Part shown: in pieces, positions 26,412 to 35,120 of the stretch
Position numbering within the stretch: the stretch's first letter is position 1
Layout of the letters: every line of letters begins with the position of its first letter
Assembly: GCF_031461075.1 (NCBI RefSeq)
Contig: NZ_JAVKPK010000005.1
Location: 19,881-83,880, forward strand
Direction: 5' to 3'
Source of the DNA: Methanosarcina baikalica
GTDB taxonomy: Archaea > Halobacteriota > Methanosarcinia > Methanosarcinales > Methanosarcinaceae
Length of the DNA: 64,000 nt
Notes under the pieces: generated by a model
What the model saw: the letters and a program-made list of their open reading frames with translations, nothing else
What the model was told of the DNA's origin: nothing
Databases searched by the model: none
Position numbers and translations under genes: made by a program

Positions 26412-27866
26412 ATGAAAAAATACGATGTAATTGTTGTCGGGGCAGGTATAAGCGGGCTTCTGGCGGCGCTGACGCTTTCAAAGCATGGGAAAAAGGTCCT
26501 TGTTCTTGAGAAAAGGCAGCATCTGGGTGGGAACTGCAACAGCTACATGGTAGACGGCTATCAGGTAGACACAGGAGTACACGCAATTACTCATCTGATT
26601 GAAGGGCCTCTGAAGATGTTGATGGATAACTACTTTGATTTTCTGCCTGTATTTGAGGACTATGGGCATTACTACATTAGGACTGAAAACGCTTTTGTCA
26701 AAGTTCCTTCCAATCTGAAAGATTTCGTGACTTTTGACGTACTTCCGAGAAAGGACAGGCTTATGCTTTCTCAGACCCTTACAAAGGCTTTTACCCTTTC
26801 CTCATTCGGCATAGACCTCTCAGACCAATCAGTGTATGATTTCCTGCCAAAAAACCTTTCAAAGGATACCTACGATTTTGTGGACACAATGTCCATTTCC
26901 CTTTCTGGAAAGTCTATGAAAGAGACCTCGGCTCAGCGTGTACTTTCAGGCAGTAGTTTTGTCAGGGATAGTATTACCCAGGAACAGTTTGATTCCATGA
27001 TAGGGAAACTGGAGTCAAAAAAACGTCCTTCTGCGGAGTCAATTCTTGCCTCAATCCTTCCGTATCATCTCCATGCGTCTCTTCAGGCAAGAATGACCAG
27101 AGTCACCCAGCCGTTTACATCTCTGGAAAGGCTTGCAACAAATGATGTAAATCACTCTCAGGGATACCCCAGAAAAGGATTAAAAGCCCTACTCAATGCC
27201 ACCCTCAGATCTCTCCCTGAAAGTGTTGAAATCAAAAAGGAATGTGAGGTTAAATCCATCCTTGTGCAGGAAGGAAAGGTATCAGGCGTGGAAGCCGACG
27301 AGATTTATACCTCTGACCTCGTAATTTACACGGGGTTTGCAACAGATCTTTCTCAATTGATAAAGGATCTTCCCACGGAGTATGTTAAAGATCTCAATGG
27401 AATTGTCCATAGCAAAAGTCTGACTATATGGCTTGGCATGAAAAAAGAGCTTCCGGAATTTAATTATACAGGCTCAGAGATTTGGTTTAAGGATTTTGCT
27501 TACTGGGCAACGCCCATCAGTAATTACGACCCTTCACTTGCTCCCAAAGACAAACAGCTTATAGGCTTTTCCTTCGTGATCGACGAAAACAATAGTGAAG
27601 AATCTGAACTCAAAAAAGCCTATGGCACTATTTTTCGTGCTCTTCCAAATATTGAGAAACATATCGATATGCAGCATGAACAAACATTGATTCCCGAAAA
27701 AGCCGCAGTCACAATTAACGGAAAGTTCGCAGATATCCGAACTCCCATCCAGAACCTCTATGTAGCAGGCACGGATACTGACAGGCGCAGCATGGGAATT
27801 ACACGAGCTTCATATTCGATCATTGAGCTCCTTAAGATTCTTAATGAGGATGGAAATCTCCACTAA
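26412..27866 (+). CDS. Phytoene desaturase-like FAD oxidoreductase
   Basis: About 484 residues. N-terminal FAD-binding GAGISGLLAALTLSKHGKKVLVLEKR and the following GGNCNSY are typical of the CrtI/FixC-like amine oxidase group. The C-terminal YVAGTDTDRRSMGITRA closes the flavin site. In archaea such proteins act on isoprenoid carotenoids or reduce/desaturate prenyl chains; the substrate is not determinable here. Start ATG 26412 with GAGGT about 10 bases upstream; TTG 26406 would add two residues. No lipid-biosynthesis neighbours. Confidence 0.88.
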   Translation: MKKYDVIVVGAGISGLLAALTLSKHGKKVLVLEKRQHLGGNCNSYMVDGYQVDTGVHAITHLIEGPLKMLMDNYFDFLPVFEDYGHYYIRTENAFVKVPSNLKDFVTFDVLPRKDRLMLSQTLTKAFTLSSFGIDLSDQSVYDFLPKNLSKDTYDFVDTMSISLSGKSMKETSAQRVLSGSSFVRDSITQEQFDSMIGKLESKKRPSAESILASILPYHLHASLQARMTRVTQPFTSLERLATNDVNHSQGYPRKGLKALLNATLRSLPESVEIKKECEVKSILVQEGKVSGVEADEIYTSDLVIYTGFATDLSQLIKDLPTEYVKDLNGIVHSKSLTIWLGMKKELPEFNYTGSEIWFKDFAYWATPISNYDPSLAPKDKQLIGFSFVIDENNSEESELKKAYGTIFRALPNIEKHIDMQHEQTLIPEKAAVTINGKFADIRTPIQNLYVAGTDTDRRSMGITRASYSIIELLKILNEDGNLH

Positions 27867-27981
27867 AAATAAAAAGATCAGAGAGGGGGAAATGAACAAA
27901 TTAGCCGCAAAAAAAGTATACTGAAGAATTAAAGGAGCATTAAAGGATCTGAATTATAAGGAAAGTGAAAAGGGAGCTGAG

Positions 27982-28515
27982 TTAGTCCCCGATATTCTCG
28001 ATAACTTGTTTGCCCCTTTTTGTAGGGATAATCGTCAGTTCAGCACCGCGAAACTCTTTTTCAAGTGGCTCACCATCTGCAATCCTATCCATGGTAATCG
28101 CAACTGCCGCAACTTCAGAATGCGGCTGGCTTCCGACTGCAACATTCCAGTCAGCGAGCTGGTAAATCTCAGGAGGAACTTTCTCGGCGCCAACAACTAT
28201 CATAAGTCTGTCACACTTTTTAAGCTCATCAGTAACAGCGGGCAGATTGACCCCATACATAGAAAGGTGGCAGACTTTTCCACCTTCAGCTTTCCATTCC
28301 CTGATTTCCTGTTTAAAATTGACATTATTTTTAATGTAGAAGTCCCCACCCCAGCGCCTGACAACATCCTCAAGAGTCTGCACTATTCCGAGGTCATCCG
28401 AAGCGAGGAGCATACCCTCTGCACCTAGCAGCCTGGCAGTTAATCCGACGTGAGTGGTAATTCTTTTATCCCTTTCGGGGCGGTGCCCCAGGCGCAACAA
28501 AACAATCCTTTTCAT
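27982..28515 (-). CDS. trm56: tRNA (cytidine(56)-2'-O)-methyltransferase Trm56
   Basis: 177 residues, matching archaeal Trm56, a SPOUT-class enzyme that methylates C56 in the T-loop of tRNA. LLRLGHRPERDKRITTHVGLTARL at the N-terminus and the knot region VVGAEKVPPEIYQLADWNVAVGSQPHSEVAA are characteristic. It acts as a dimer in the cytosol. It lies 62 bases downstream of the AMP phosphorylase gene on the same strand. Confidence 0.93.
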   Translation of the reverse strand: MKRIVLLRLGHRPERDKRITTHVGLTARLLGAEGMLLASDDLGIVQTLEDVVRRWGGDFYIKNNVNFKQEIREWKAEGGKVCHLSMYGVNLPAVTDELKKCDRLMIVVGAEKVPPEIYQLADWNVAVGSQPHSEVAAVAITMDRIADGEPLEKEFRGAELTIIPTKRGKQVIENIGD

Positions 28516-28577
28516 GCTCGTGCTAAAACCCGGACAAGGTATTAAAGGATTTCACTAAAAAAGAAAATGGGAGAAAA

Positions 28578-30098
28578 TTACTGGAACCCATAAATTCCAG
28601 GGATTCTTCTCAGAAGCATGCCTTCGACAATTATCGGATTTGTTCTCTGGGCTGTTGTCAATGCGGTCTCGAGCTTGAACTCTTTTTCAGCATAGATCGT
28701 AAGGATCGAGTCTCCCTTTTTAACTGATTCCCCCATCTTCTTATGGATAGCAACCCCGGCTCCTTTGTCGCTGGGAGCCCCTGCAAGCCTGGCAATTTCA
28801 ATAATCCACTTATTGTCAAATTCGATAACATATCCTTCTGTAGAAGCAAGAATCTCAGCAGTATATTGCCCAACCTGAATATCATTCGATGTAATATTCG
28901 GATCTCCTCCCTGAGCTTCGATAATCTGCTTCATCTTTTCGAGAGCTTTTCCGCTCCTTAGTGTTTCCAGTGCAATTTCCTTTCCACGGTTTCTTGGAGC
29001 TGCACCCCCCATTTCCAGCAGGATACCCGCAAGAGCAGAACTCTTTTCAATAAGGCTGTTTGGGCCTTCCATGCTTTCCAGCACTTTCAGAGCTTCCCGG
29101 ACTTCCAGCGAGGGTCCTACTTTCCTTCCAATAGGAGACGAACCGTAAGTTATAGCACATTCGACATTCATTCCGAGCCTGTGGCCAAGGTTAATCAGGT
29201 CTCTTGCCAATTTCTGCCCTTCCTGAACAGTTGGAACTTTTGTACTTGGCCCGACTGGGATATCCATTACCACATTGTCGGCCCCTATGGCTCCCTTTTT
29301 TGCCATAATTGAGGCAAGCATCTGGTAGTAAGGATCAATAGAAAGAGGGTACTCAATTCTTATAAGTTTGTCATCGGCAGGTGCGATATTGGTAGCCCCG
29401 CCCCATACAAGAGCACCTCCCACTTTCTCTGTTATCTCCTTGACCTCCTGGGAGCTGAACTCTACGGGACAGAGCACTTCCATGAGATCTGCAGTCCCAC
29501 CTGCACCTGTGATTGCCCTGGAACTTGTCTTTGGGATAAGAAGCCCATTTGCGGCAATAATGGGAACGACCAGGAGAGAGATCTTGTTTCCGGGCACTCC
29601 TCCTATCGAGTGCTTGTCCATTATGGGATGAGTATCAAACTCAATCCTGTCCCCGCTGTCGATCATAGCCCTCGTCAGCCATTCGACCTCGTCATCGGTC
29701 ATTCCGTGAATGTAAGAAGATGTTATAAAAGCTGAGAGTTCGATATCACTGAGGTTTTCTTCCACTATATCGTTTACAAGCGTTTTAAGATCATCCTGCA
29801 CAACAGGTTTTTTATCCATAATTTTCTTGATAACGCTTGCAGATTTTGAGCGGAATGCCGGAACAACTTCGACCGGCTGGTCCCAATCCTGAAAATGCTC
29901 GTAAACTTCGGAAAAGACTCCCAGTGTACCTGGAGGAACCATATCATCTGTCGTGTCTACAATAGCGGAAAGGCTGTTGTGTCCGCGGATGCGGACCCTA
30001 TCTCCCGGATAAATTCCAAGTTCTTTAGCATCGGCAATATTAAACAAAGCTTTGTGCTGCCCTATTTTTATGTTAAAATGTTCTAGTTTTAACTGCAT
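28578..30098 (-). CDS. deoA: AMP phosphorylase
   Basis: 506 residues, the archaeal form with an extra N-terminal domain of about 80 residues before the thymidine-phosphorylase core. KHSIGGVPGNKISLLVVPI binds phosphate, and KTSSRAITGAGGTADLMEVL follows. It converts AMP and phosphate to adenine and ribose 1,5-bisphosphate, the first step of the archaeal AMP pathway that feeds RuBisCO III. Neither partner (R15P isomerase, RuBisCO) is in this window. SD AAGGAA precedes the ATG. Confidence 0.93.
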   Translation of the reverse strand: MQLKLEHFNIKIGQHKALFNIADAKELGIYPGDRVRIRGHNSLSAIVDTTDDMVPPGTLGVFSEVYEHFQDWDQPVEVVPAFRSKSASVIKKIMDKKPVVQDDLKTLVNDIVEENLSDIELSAFITSSYIHGMTDDEVEWLTRAMIDSGDRIEFDTHPIMDKHSIGGVPGNKISLLVVPIIAANGLLIPKTSSRAITGAGGTADLMEVLCPVEFSSQEVKEITEKVGGALVWGGATNIAPADDKLIRIEYPLSIDPYYQMLASIMAKKGAIGADNVVMDIPVGPSTKVPTVQEGQKLARDLINLGHRLGMNVECAITYGSSPIGRKVGPSLEVREALKVLESMEGPNSLIEKSSALAGILLEMGGAAPRNRGKEIALETLRSGKALEKMKQIIEAQGGDPNITSNDIQVGQYTAEILASTEGYVIEFDNKWIIEIARLAGAPSDKGAGVAIHKKMGESVKKGDSILTIYAEKEFKLETALTTAQRTNPIIVEGMLLRRIPGIYGFQ

Positions 30099-30498
30099 GA
30101 ATAAATTCCTTCCATTTAGTTATCATATGATTGTAAGTTTGTCATTATAATTTATTTCCCCTGAATCCAGACGTTCTGTTTTTTCTGGGTGCTGAAATCG
30201 CTAGCCAAGCCTTAAGAAAAACTTAGAAGATGAAGAGTAAATGATAAACTGAGGTAACATATTAACCTTCATATTATTTTAAGTAATTCCGTAAAAATAG
30301 CTGTTAAGAAATTTCAAAATTTTAAGAAAAGGGTTCTTCCAATACCTTAAATCGAGCCTTGAATGAGTAAAGAATGGAAACTAAACGGAATAAAAGAATA
30401 GAAGTTAGATGGGAATAATGCTTTTATTACTCTTTAATATGTTAGTTGCCCTGATTTCAGTCACTATTTATTCACTATTCAGTCCCACTTATTCGAAA
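30099..30498. other. Intergenic region
   Basis: About 400 AT-rich bases holding the AMP phosphorylase promoter side. No open frame with an SD, no recognised repeat. Confidence 0.4.
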
Positions 30499-30714
30499 TC
30501 ATTTATTATAACTACGCCTGGATATAGAAATAAGGCCTTTAGCAATCCCTATTGCAATAACTCCTATCAAAGCTGCACTTAAGAGAACCATAAACAGGTT
30601 TTCCTCATCAGCATATTTAAACATAAAGTAGAATAAAATAACATCTAATACAGCTCCAATGCCCACCAAGACTATTGCCGGGCCCCCTAAAGATTTTTCA
30701 GTATCCCTGCTCAT
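30499..30714 (-). CDS. Small two-helix membrane protein
   Basis: 71 residues from ATG 30714 (GGTG about 9 bases upstream; GTG 30726 is an alternative). Two hydrophobic helices (about residues 12-32 and 40-62) are separated by a short charged loop (YADEEN), with a basic C-terminus (SRRSYNK). No recognised family. Confidence 0.55.
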   Translation of the reverse strand: MSRDTEKSLGGPAIVLVGIGAVLDVILFYFMFKYADEENLFMVLLSAALIGVIAIGIAKGLISISRRSYNK

Positions 30715-30762
30715 CGTACAATCCACCCTGCGATAGTTACCAGCAACTTAAGATTTAATATT

Positions 30763-30895
30763 GAGTTCATTCCAAAACCAATTTTATTCTCAATCATTAA
30801 GAGTTTCAGAAATAATTTTCATGATCAGAAACCTTGAATAATTATTCAGAATACAAGATTCAGAGACGGAATTTTTCTAGTTTTAGGACCAGCTC
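30763..30895 (+). mobile_element. MITE-2 copy, ~133 bp
   Basis: Ends GAGTTCATTCCAAAACC and the imperfect mirror TTTTAGGACCAGCTC. The interior (ATTCTCAATCATTAAGAG, TTTCAGAAATAATTTTCATG, TATTCAGAATACAAGATTC, AGAGACGGAATTTTT) is nearly identical to the copies at 31553 and 48438. No coding capacity. It lies in the leader region of the small membrane protein gene. Confidence 0.85.
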
Positions 30896-31268
30896 ATTTA
30901 CAAAAAACCCAAAATCTAATAAAATTATTAAATATTAAATTAAAATTTTTAATGGAAATAATTACTTGTTGGCTCGTTACAGGAACCGAAGATGGTAGCT
31001 CAGGAGTAAATGAAACATGTATAACTTAGGTAAATCTGTATAGCTTAAACGTAGCGGTTCCTGAGAATTATCAAAGAATTGGGGTAATTCCATATAAACT
31101 TTAGGTAATTACTATCCCGCAGGTATCAGATAAACCGATAATCTCTTATTTTGAAAATCGGTTATCTTAAAAAACAGAAAGAATAATACGGCATGCATTA
31201 TTGTTCAGCAGAGATATACATTTTTCAAAAGAAAGCCTGCAAAATCTGACCTCTTAAAAAATTAATAT

Positions 31269-31490
31269 TCAAAGAAATTCGAGGCACAGAGATACGTAAT
31301 ATTCTCTTGCAATCCTTTTGAGCCAATCAGGCACCAGACAATACCTGTCAACTACAATCTCATTAAGGTAGTATAGAGATTCCTCGGTTCTACAGTCGCA
31401 GAGCCGTTTTATGGCAGTTCTCCTTCCCCATGCAGATCTTTCGTTATCAAGGGCTTCACGGTAAAGATGGTATTCTATACTGTTGTCCAT
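31269..31490 (-). CDS. Small hypothetical protein (73 aa)
   Basis: 73 residues, helical, charged (ALDNERSAWGRRTAIKRL), with three Cys and a C-terminal aromatic segment. The composition recalls a single HEAT/PBS-lyase-like repeat (TAIKRLCDCRTEESLYYLNEIV), but one unit is not enough to assign it. It lies between two direct copies of MITE-2. No clear SD. Confidence 0.4.
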   Translation of the reverse strand: MDNSIEYHLYREALDNERSAWGRRTAIKRLCDCRTEESLYYLNEIVVDRYCLVPDWLKRIAREYYVSLCLEFL

Positions 31491-31552
31491 TACATTATAT
31501 ATATCTAATAATCAATATAAATATTTGTATTGAGCACCACTAATTAAAATAT

Positions 31553-31683
31553 GAGCTTATCCCAAAACCAGTTTGATTCTCAATCAGTAAAAGTTTCAGA
31601 AATAATTTTCACGATCGGAAATCTTGATTGATTATTCAGAATACGAGATTTAGAGACGGAATTTTTAGTTTTGGGATCAGCCC
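31553..31683 (+). mobile_element. MITE-2 copy, ~131 bp
   Basis: Left end GAGCTTATCCCAAAACC, right end AGTTTTGGGATCAGCCC. The terminal inverted repeat reads GAGCTGATCCCAAAACC as a consensus over copies. It has the same orientation as the copy 790 bases upstream, the pair flanking the 73-residue frame. Confidence 0.9.
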
Positions 31684-32259
31684 TATGTTTAAAAGATTTT
31701 ATAAATATATTCTGCCTGATACGATTTACTGCAGATTCTTCCAGATATTAAAGAGAATAAATAAATTAGAAATTTTTTCGAGATAAAAGTAAATTATGTA
31801 AAAATCACAATATAAAAAAAATATCAATCACAATATAAAAAGATTATTAAAGATAATATATAAAATATATGAAAGGATTATTCGGATCTTATATAATAGA
31901 AAAAACGGAAAAAGAGAATTCTCATACAGTGATCAGTTGATGAGAATTCTGCACAAGGTTTTTTGTTCGCTCTTGTTCGCTATACTGAAGTATGTAAACA
32001 TTAGTCAAAAACGATATATAATTAACGGGAATTAAATTTTAAGCCTGGAGAGATATTAGTTGACGTTGAAATGTTTAATGAGAGCAATTATTTTAACCGC
32101 GTTGCTATTTTTTTACTGATGTAAATTATATAGAGTGAACGCGCAAAAACGGAAAAATGAAAGAAAAATCTGTTAATAATTTGCAAGATATCTCTAAAGT
32201 ATTTTTAAATTTAATTTAGCCAGATTATGAAAAGAACCGTTGAATATATTCCACTCGAT
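31684..32259. other. Intergenic region with one strong hairpin
   Basis: Strongly AT-rich. The only clear structure is the inverted repeat at 31915-31950. No gene supported. It is the downstream flank of the permease gene. Confidence 0.4.
31915..31950. repeat. Perfect 11-bp inverted repeat (hairpin)
   Basis: AGAATTCTCAT (31915-31925) and ATGAGAATTCT (31940-31950), separated by 14 bases containing the palindrome TGATCA. No T-run follows. It may be an RNA hairpin or a protein site; there is no adjacent gene within 250 bases. Confidence 0.6.
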
Positions 32260-33438
32260 TCACCTCGAACTTATAGCCTTCACAGGATCCAATTTTGCCG
32301 CCTGCTGGGCAGGGTAAATTCCTGCAATCAAGTTCAGCAGAAAAACAGCAATAATAATGACAAGAATATCCCCGACTCGGATTATAATAGGAATAGTTGT
32401 AAGGCCACCGTAAAGTTCTGACGAAGCGGCTGGCATTTCGTACTGGCCTATTGCAAGGGCTATTACAATTCCTGTAAGTGTACCCACAAGGGCACCCGCT
32501 AGACCGAGAATGCCGCTCTGAAGAATGAAGATTGTCCGGATACTTGAAACTGTGGCACCCATAGCACGGAGCATGCCTATCTGGCTTGTGGCGCCGATGA
32601 CCGAGAGGTTCAGGGTGCTTACCACGCCAAAAGAAGCGATGACGACAATCAGGCCAAGGACAACATTATTGGAAGTGCTTTCGATAGCGATTGTGCGAAG
32701 GATTGCCGGGTTGGTTTCTGTCCAGCCTTTTGCCTTATAACCTGTTTTTCCGATCTCTGCAGCAATTTCCCTGTCCCTGGTAAAATCCTCAAGACGTACA
32801 GAGATCCCATTAACCACATCAGAAATATTGTAGAACTCCTGTGCAGTATCCAGGGACGTATAAGTAAGGGACTCGTCCAGAGGAGAGCCGGTATGAAAGG
32901 TGCCGACAACTCTCAGGGAAAGGGGATTTGCATTGGGAAAAGATACATCAACCGAATCGCCCAGCTTGACCTCAAGCTTATCTGCCAGCTTCGAGCCAAT
33001 TACCACTGTATTTCTTGAAAACTCGAGTTCCCTGAAATTCCCTTCCACCATATCGGCTTCAATAGAGTTTATATAATTTTCCTGTAAAGGGACTACTCCT
33101 TTCAGCTCGGCATTACGGGAATTTGTCTTGAACCTGAAGGAAGCTTTTCCTGTGAGAAATGGAGAAGCTGCAGTAACACCTTCAATTTTGCTGATATCCT
33201 CAATAAGTGTCCTGTAAAGGTAAATGTAATCTTCACCTTCCTTTGGAGATATCGAGACATGCGGAAGTTTATTTACGGTAGTGTTATAAAGTTCTCCCGT
33301 AAAACCAACCATAAGTGCCTGAGAAACTGTGAGCACCATCACTGCCAGGGCTATAGCTCCCACTGATAGAAGGGTCTGGAACTTTCTTGCCCGAATCTGC
33401 CTGAGCGAAATGAATAGTTCGTAATGCATCGGGTTCAC
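32260..33438 (-). CDS. ABC transporter permease, FtsX/MacB-like
   Basis: 392 residues: first helix at about 20-45, a large extracytoplasmic MacB-like periplasmic-core domain (about 50-255), then three helices with NLSVIGATSQIGMLRAMGAT and a C-terminus PAQQAAKLDPVKAI. This is the LolC/MacB permease layout. The cognate ATP-binding subunit is not next to it on either side. GTG 33438 or ATG 33429 (MHYELF) are possible starts. It lies 130 bases downstream of the PGF-CTERM protein gene, same strand. The substrate is unknown, perhaps lipoprotein or peptide handling. Confidence 0.88.
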   Translation of the reverse strand: MNPMHYELFISLRQIRARKFQTLLSVGAIALAVMVLTVSQALMVGFTGELYNTTVNKLPHVSISPKEGEDYIYLYRTLIEDISKIEGVTAASPFLTGKASFRFKTNSRNAELKGVVPLQENYINSIEADMVEGNFRELEFSRNTVVIGSKLADKLEVKLGDSVDVSFPNANPLSLRVVGTFHTGSPLDESLTYTSLDTAQEFYNISDVVNGISVRLEDFTRDREIAAEIGKTGYKAKGWTETNPAILRTIAIESTSNNVVLGLIVVIASFGVVSTLNLSVIGATSQIGMLRAMGATVSSIRTIFILQSGILGLAGALVGTLTGIVIALAIGQYEMPAASSELYGGLTTIPIIIRVGDILVIIIAVFLLNLIAGIYPAQQAAKLDPVKAISSR

Positions 33439-33568
33439 GGCTCTGTTTCTAAGGGTTTCCTCTCAAATTTAATTTGCAGTTTCTTCGAATCTAATCTTAT
33501 ATTCTATGTATCCATATCGGTATGCAGGTGTATGTTTTCTTATTGCCATGCAGGTAAAGTGAAAACAT

Positions 33569-34726
33569 TCACCTTCTATTTTGCCTCAAAAAAATCGCTA
33601 ACGCGACAAGCCCTGTAATTCCTGTAACTAAAGAAAATCCAGGAACGTCTTTTCCACCTTTCTCACTCTGATTCACTGCCCTGTTATTAGAACTGTTTAT
33701 TACACTCGTATTAGAGGGGAAAAGATCGGACTCGATTATGGTTTCCCTGCGCTCAATAATATCTCCATCGTTGCCGAGAAGTTCTATCTCAAGCCTGTAG
33801 ACTCCTTCCGTAAGCCTCTGGCTCCAGGCAACTTCAACGGTCTCATCATCATTATTTAGCAGCACTGGAACCCTTGCTAAGGTAGATTCTACGGGCTCGG
33901 AATTTACTTTACCTGAAACCTCAGCCAGTTCATATACGGAAAAGACCAGGTTTCCTTCAAAAGGTACCTGAGAACGCCCGAAAACAGTTGCACTGGCTCC
34001 GGTTTCATCCTGGAATATGTCAGTAATCTCAGCATTATCTCGGGCAGTAAACCTCCTTGTTGAGGTTATAAAATCTCTTTCCGGGGAATATACCTGAATT
34101 TTTACCCTGCCCACGTACTCCTTATTGTTTTCAAGAAGAGTCCCCCAGGTTGTAGAAAAGACATCCGGGACACTGGTAAGGGATAATTTTTCGGTTTTTG
34201 TGACAGAAGCGACATCTGAGCCGTTCATAAGCATATATTCGATATCAAAAAGTGAGGCTTCCCTGGGAGAGAGTGCAACGCTGATTCCCTGGGAGTTCGG
34301 GACAAGGTCATTAACCTGAAGCCTCGATGCAGAGTTGCTGCCGTAAACAAAGTTATACTCTGCCTCTGAAAGAACCTGCTTCCCCTCAAGAAGCTTTGCC
34401 CTCGAGACATAAGCTCCGCGTTCAGGGTTTCTTATATCCCAGCAGCCGACCTTCATAACTCCGGCATTCGCTGGAAGACTGTCAACAGAAAACACCTGTC
34501 TGGAAAGTATTTTCTCATTCATTCCTTCGGAACTGACAAGAAGAATCTCAAGACTCAGGTTTTCTTCAGACTGGTCAGAATATAGAGTCACGTCAAAGGA
34601 CTCAAGATCGCTATAAAGTTCAGCTATACGAGCTGTGCTCGCTTCTCCGACAGAAGAGCCATTTGCTGCAAACACTGGAGTGGCTGAAATAATAGATAAA
34701 ATAAGTAAGAAAAGCGCGGTTTTCAT
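33569..34726 (-). CDS. Secreted protein with PGF-CTERM-type sorting tail
   Basis: 385 residues with a clear signal peptide (hydrophobic residues 3-20, cleavage near VFAANG). A long beta-rich body with Ig-like spacing follows, then an Asn/Ser-rich linker and VPGFSLVTGITGLVALAIFLRQNRR-type end: PGF, one hydrophobic helix, Arg-rich tail. This is the PGF-CTERM signal processed by archaeosortase A, replacing the tail with a lipid anchor. It is probably a cell-surface partner of the downstream permease. Confidence 0.82.
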   Translation of the reverse strand: MKTALFLLILSIISATPVFAANGSSVGEASTARIAELYSDLESFDVTLYSDQSEENLSLEILLVSSEGMNEKILSRQVFSVDSLPANAGVMKVGCWDIRNPERGAYVSRAKLLEGKQVLSEAEYNFVYGSNSASRLQVNDLVPNSQGISVALSPREASLFDIEYMLMNGSDVASVTKTEKLSLTSVPDVFSTTWGTLLENNKEYVGRVKIQVYSPERDFITSTRRFTARDNAEITDIFQDETGASATVFGRSQVPFEGNLVFSVYELAEVSGKVNSEPVESTLARVPVLLNNDDETVEVAWSQRLTEGVYRLEIELLGNDGDIIERRETIIESDLFPSNTSVINSSNNRAVNQSEKGGKDVPGFSLVTGITGLVALAIFLRQNRR

Positions 34727-35120
34727 CGTCTGTTTTCCCCGATTCGATTATCAAAAAGATTGTTTTGATCTTATTTAAAAGAAATGTAACCGGATGAAAT
34801 TACAGTTTTCCCGATTAAAAGGAAAGAAACGAAAAATAAAATCTGAACAAGGGTGGAAAGTAGAGAAAAAACACGGAAGGTAGATAAAAGTAAAAAAACA
34901 AAGCTTGAGAAGATAAAAAATCTGAAAAATCGAGATTTCTTCAGAGTAAATAAACAAAACCTGAAGTGAATCCGAAAGTATTTATTCTTTAGTTAAAGTA
35001 TAAGAAGATAAATATTAAAAGAAAACAAGTTTACTTGATTTGCATCCGCCGGAAAAAGAATCACTGTCGATTTATTGAAATTATATAAAAATGAGTGCCC
35101 GAGCAGAAGGTGTGGTAAAA
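34727..35120. other. Intergenic purine-rich stretch and cobQ leader
   Basis: Bases 34790-34960 are strongly purine-biased on the plus strand (runs such as GGAAAGAAACGAAAAA). No gene supported. The cobQ SD (GAAGGTG) lies at the right end. Confidence 0.4.
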
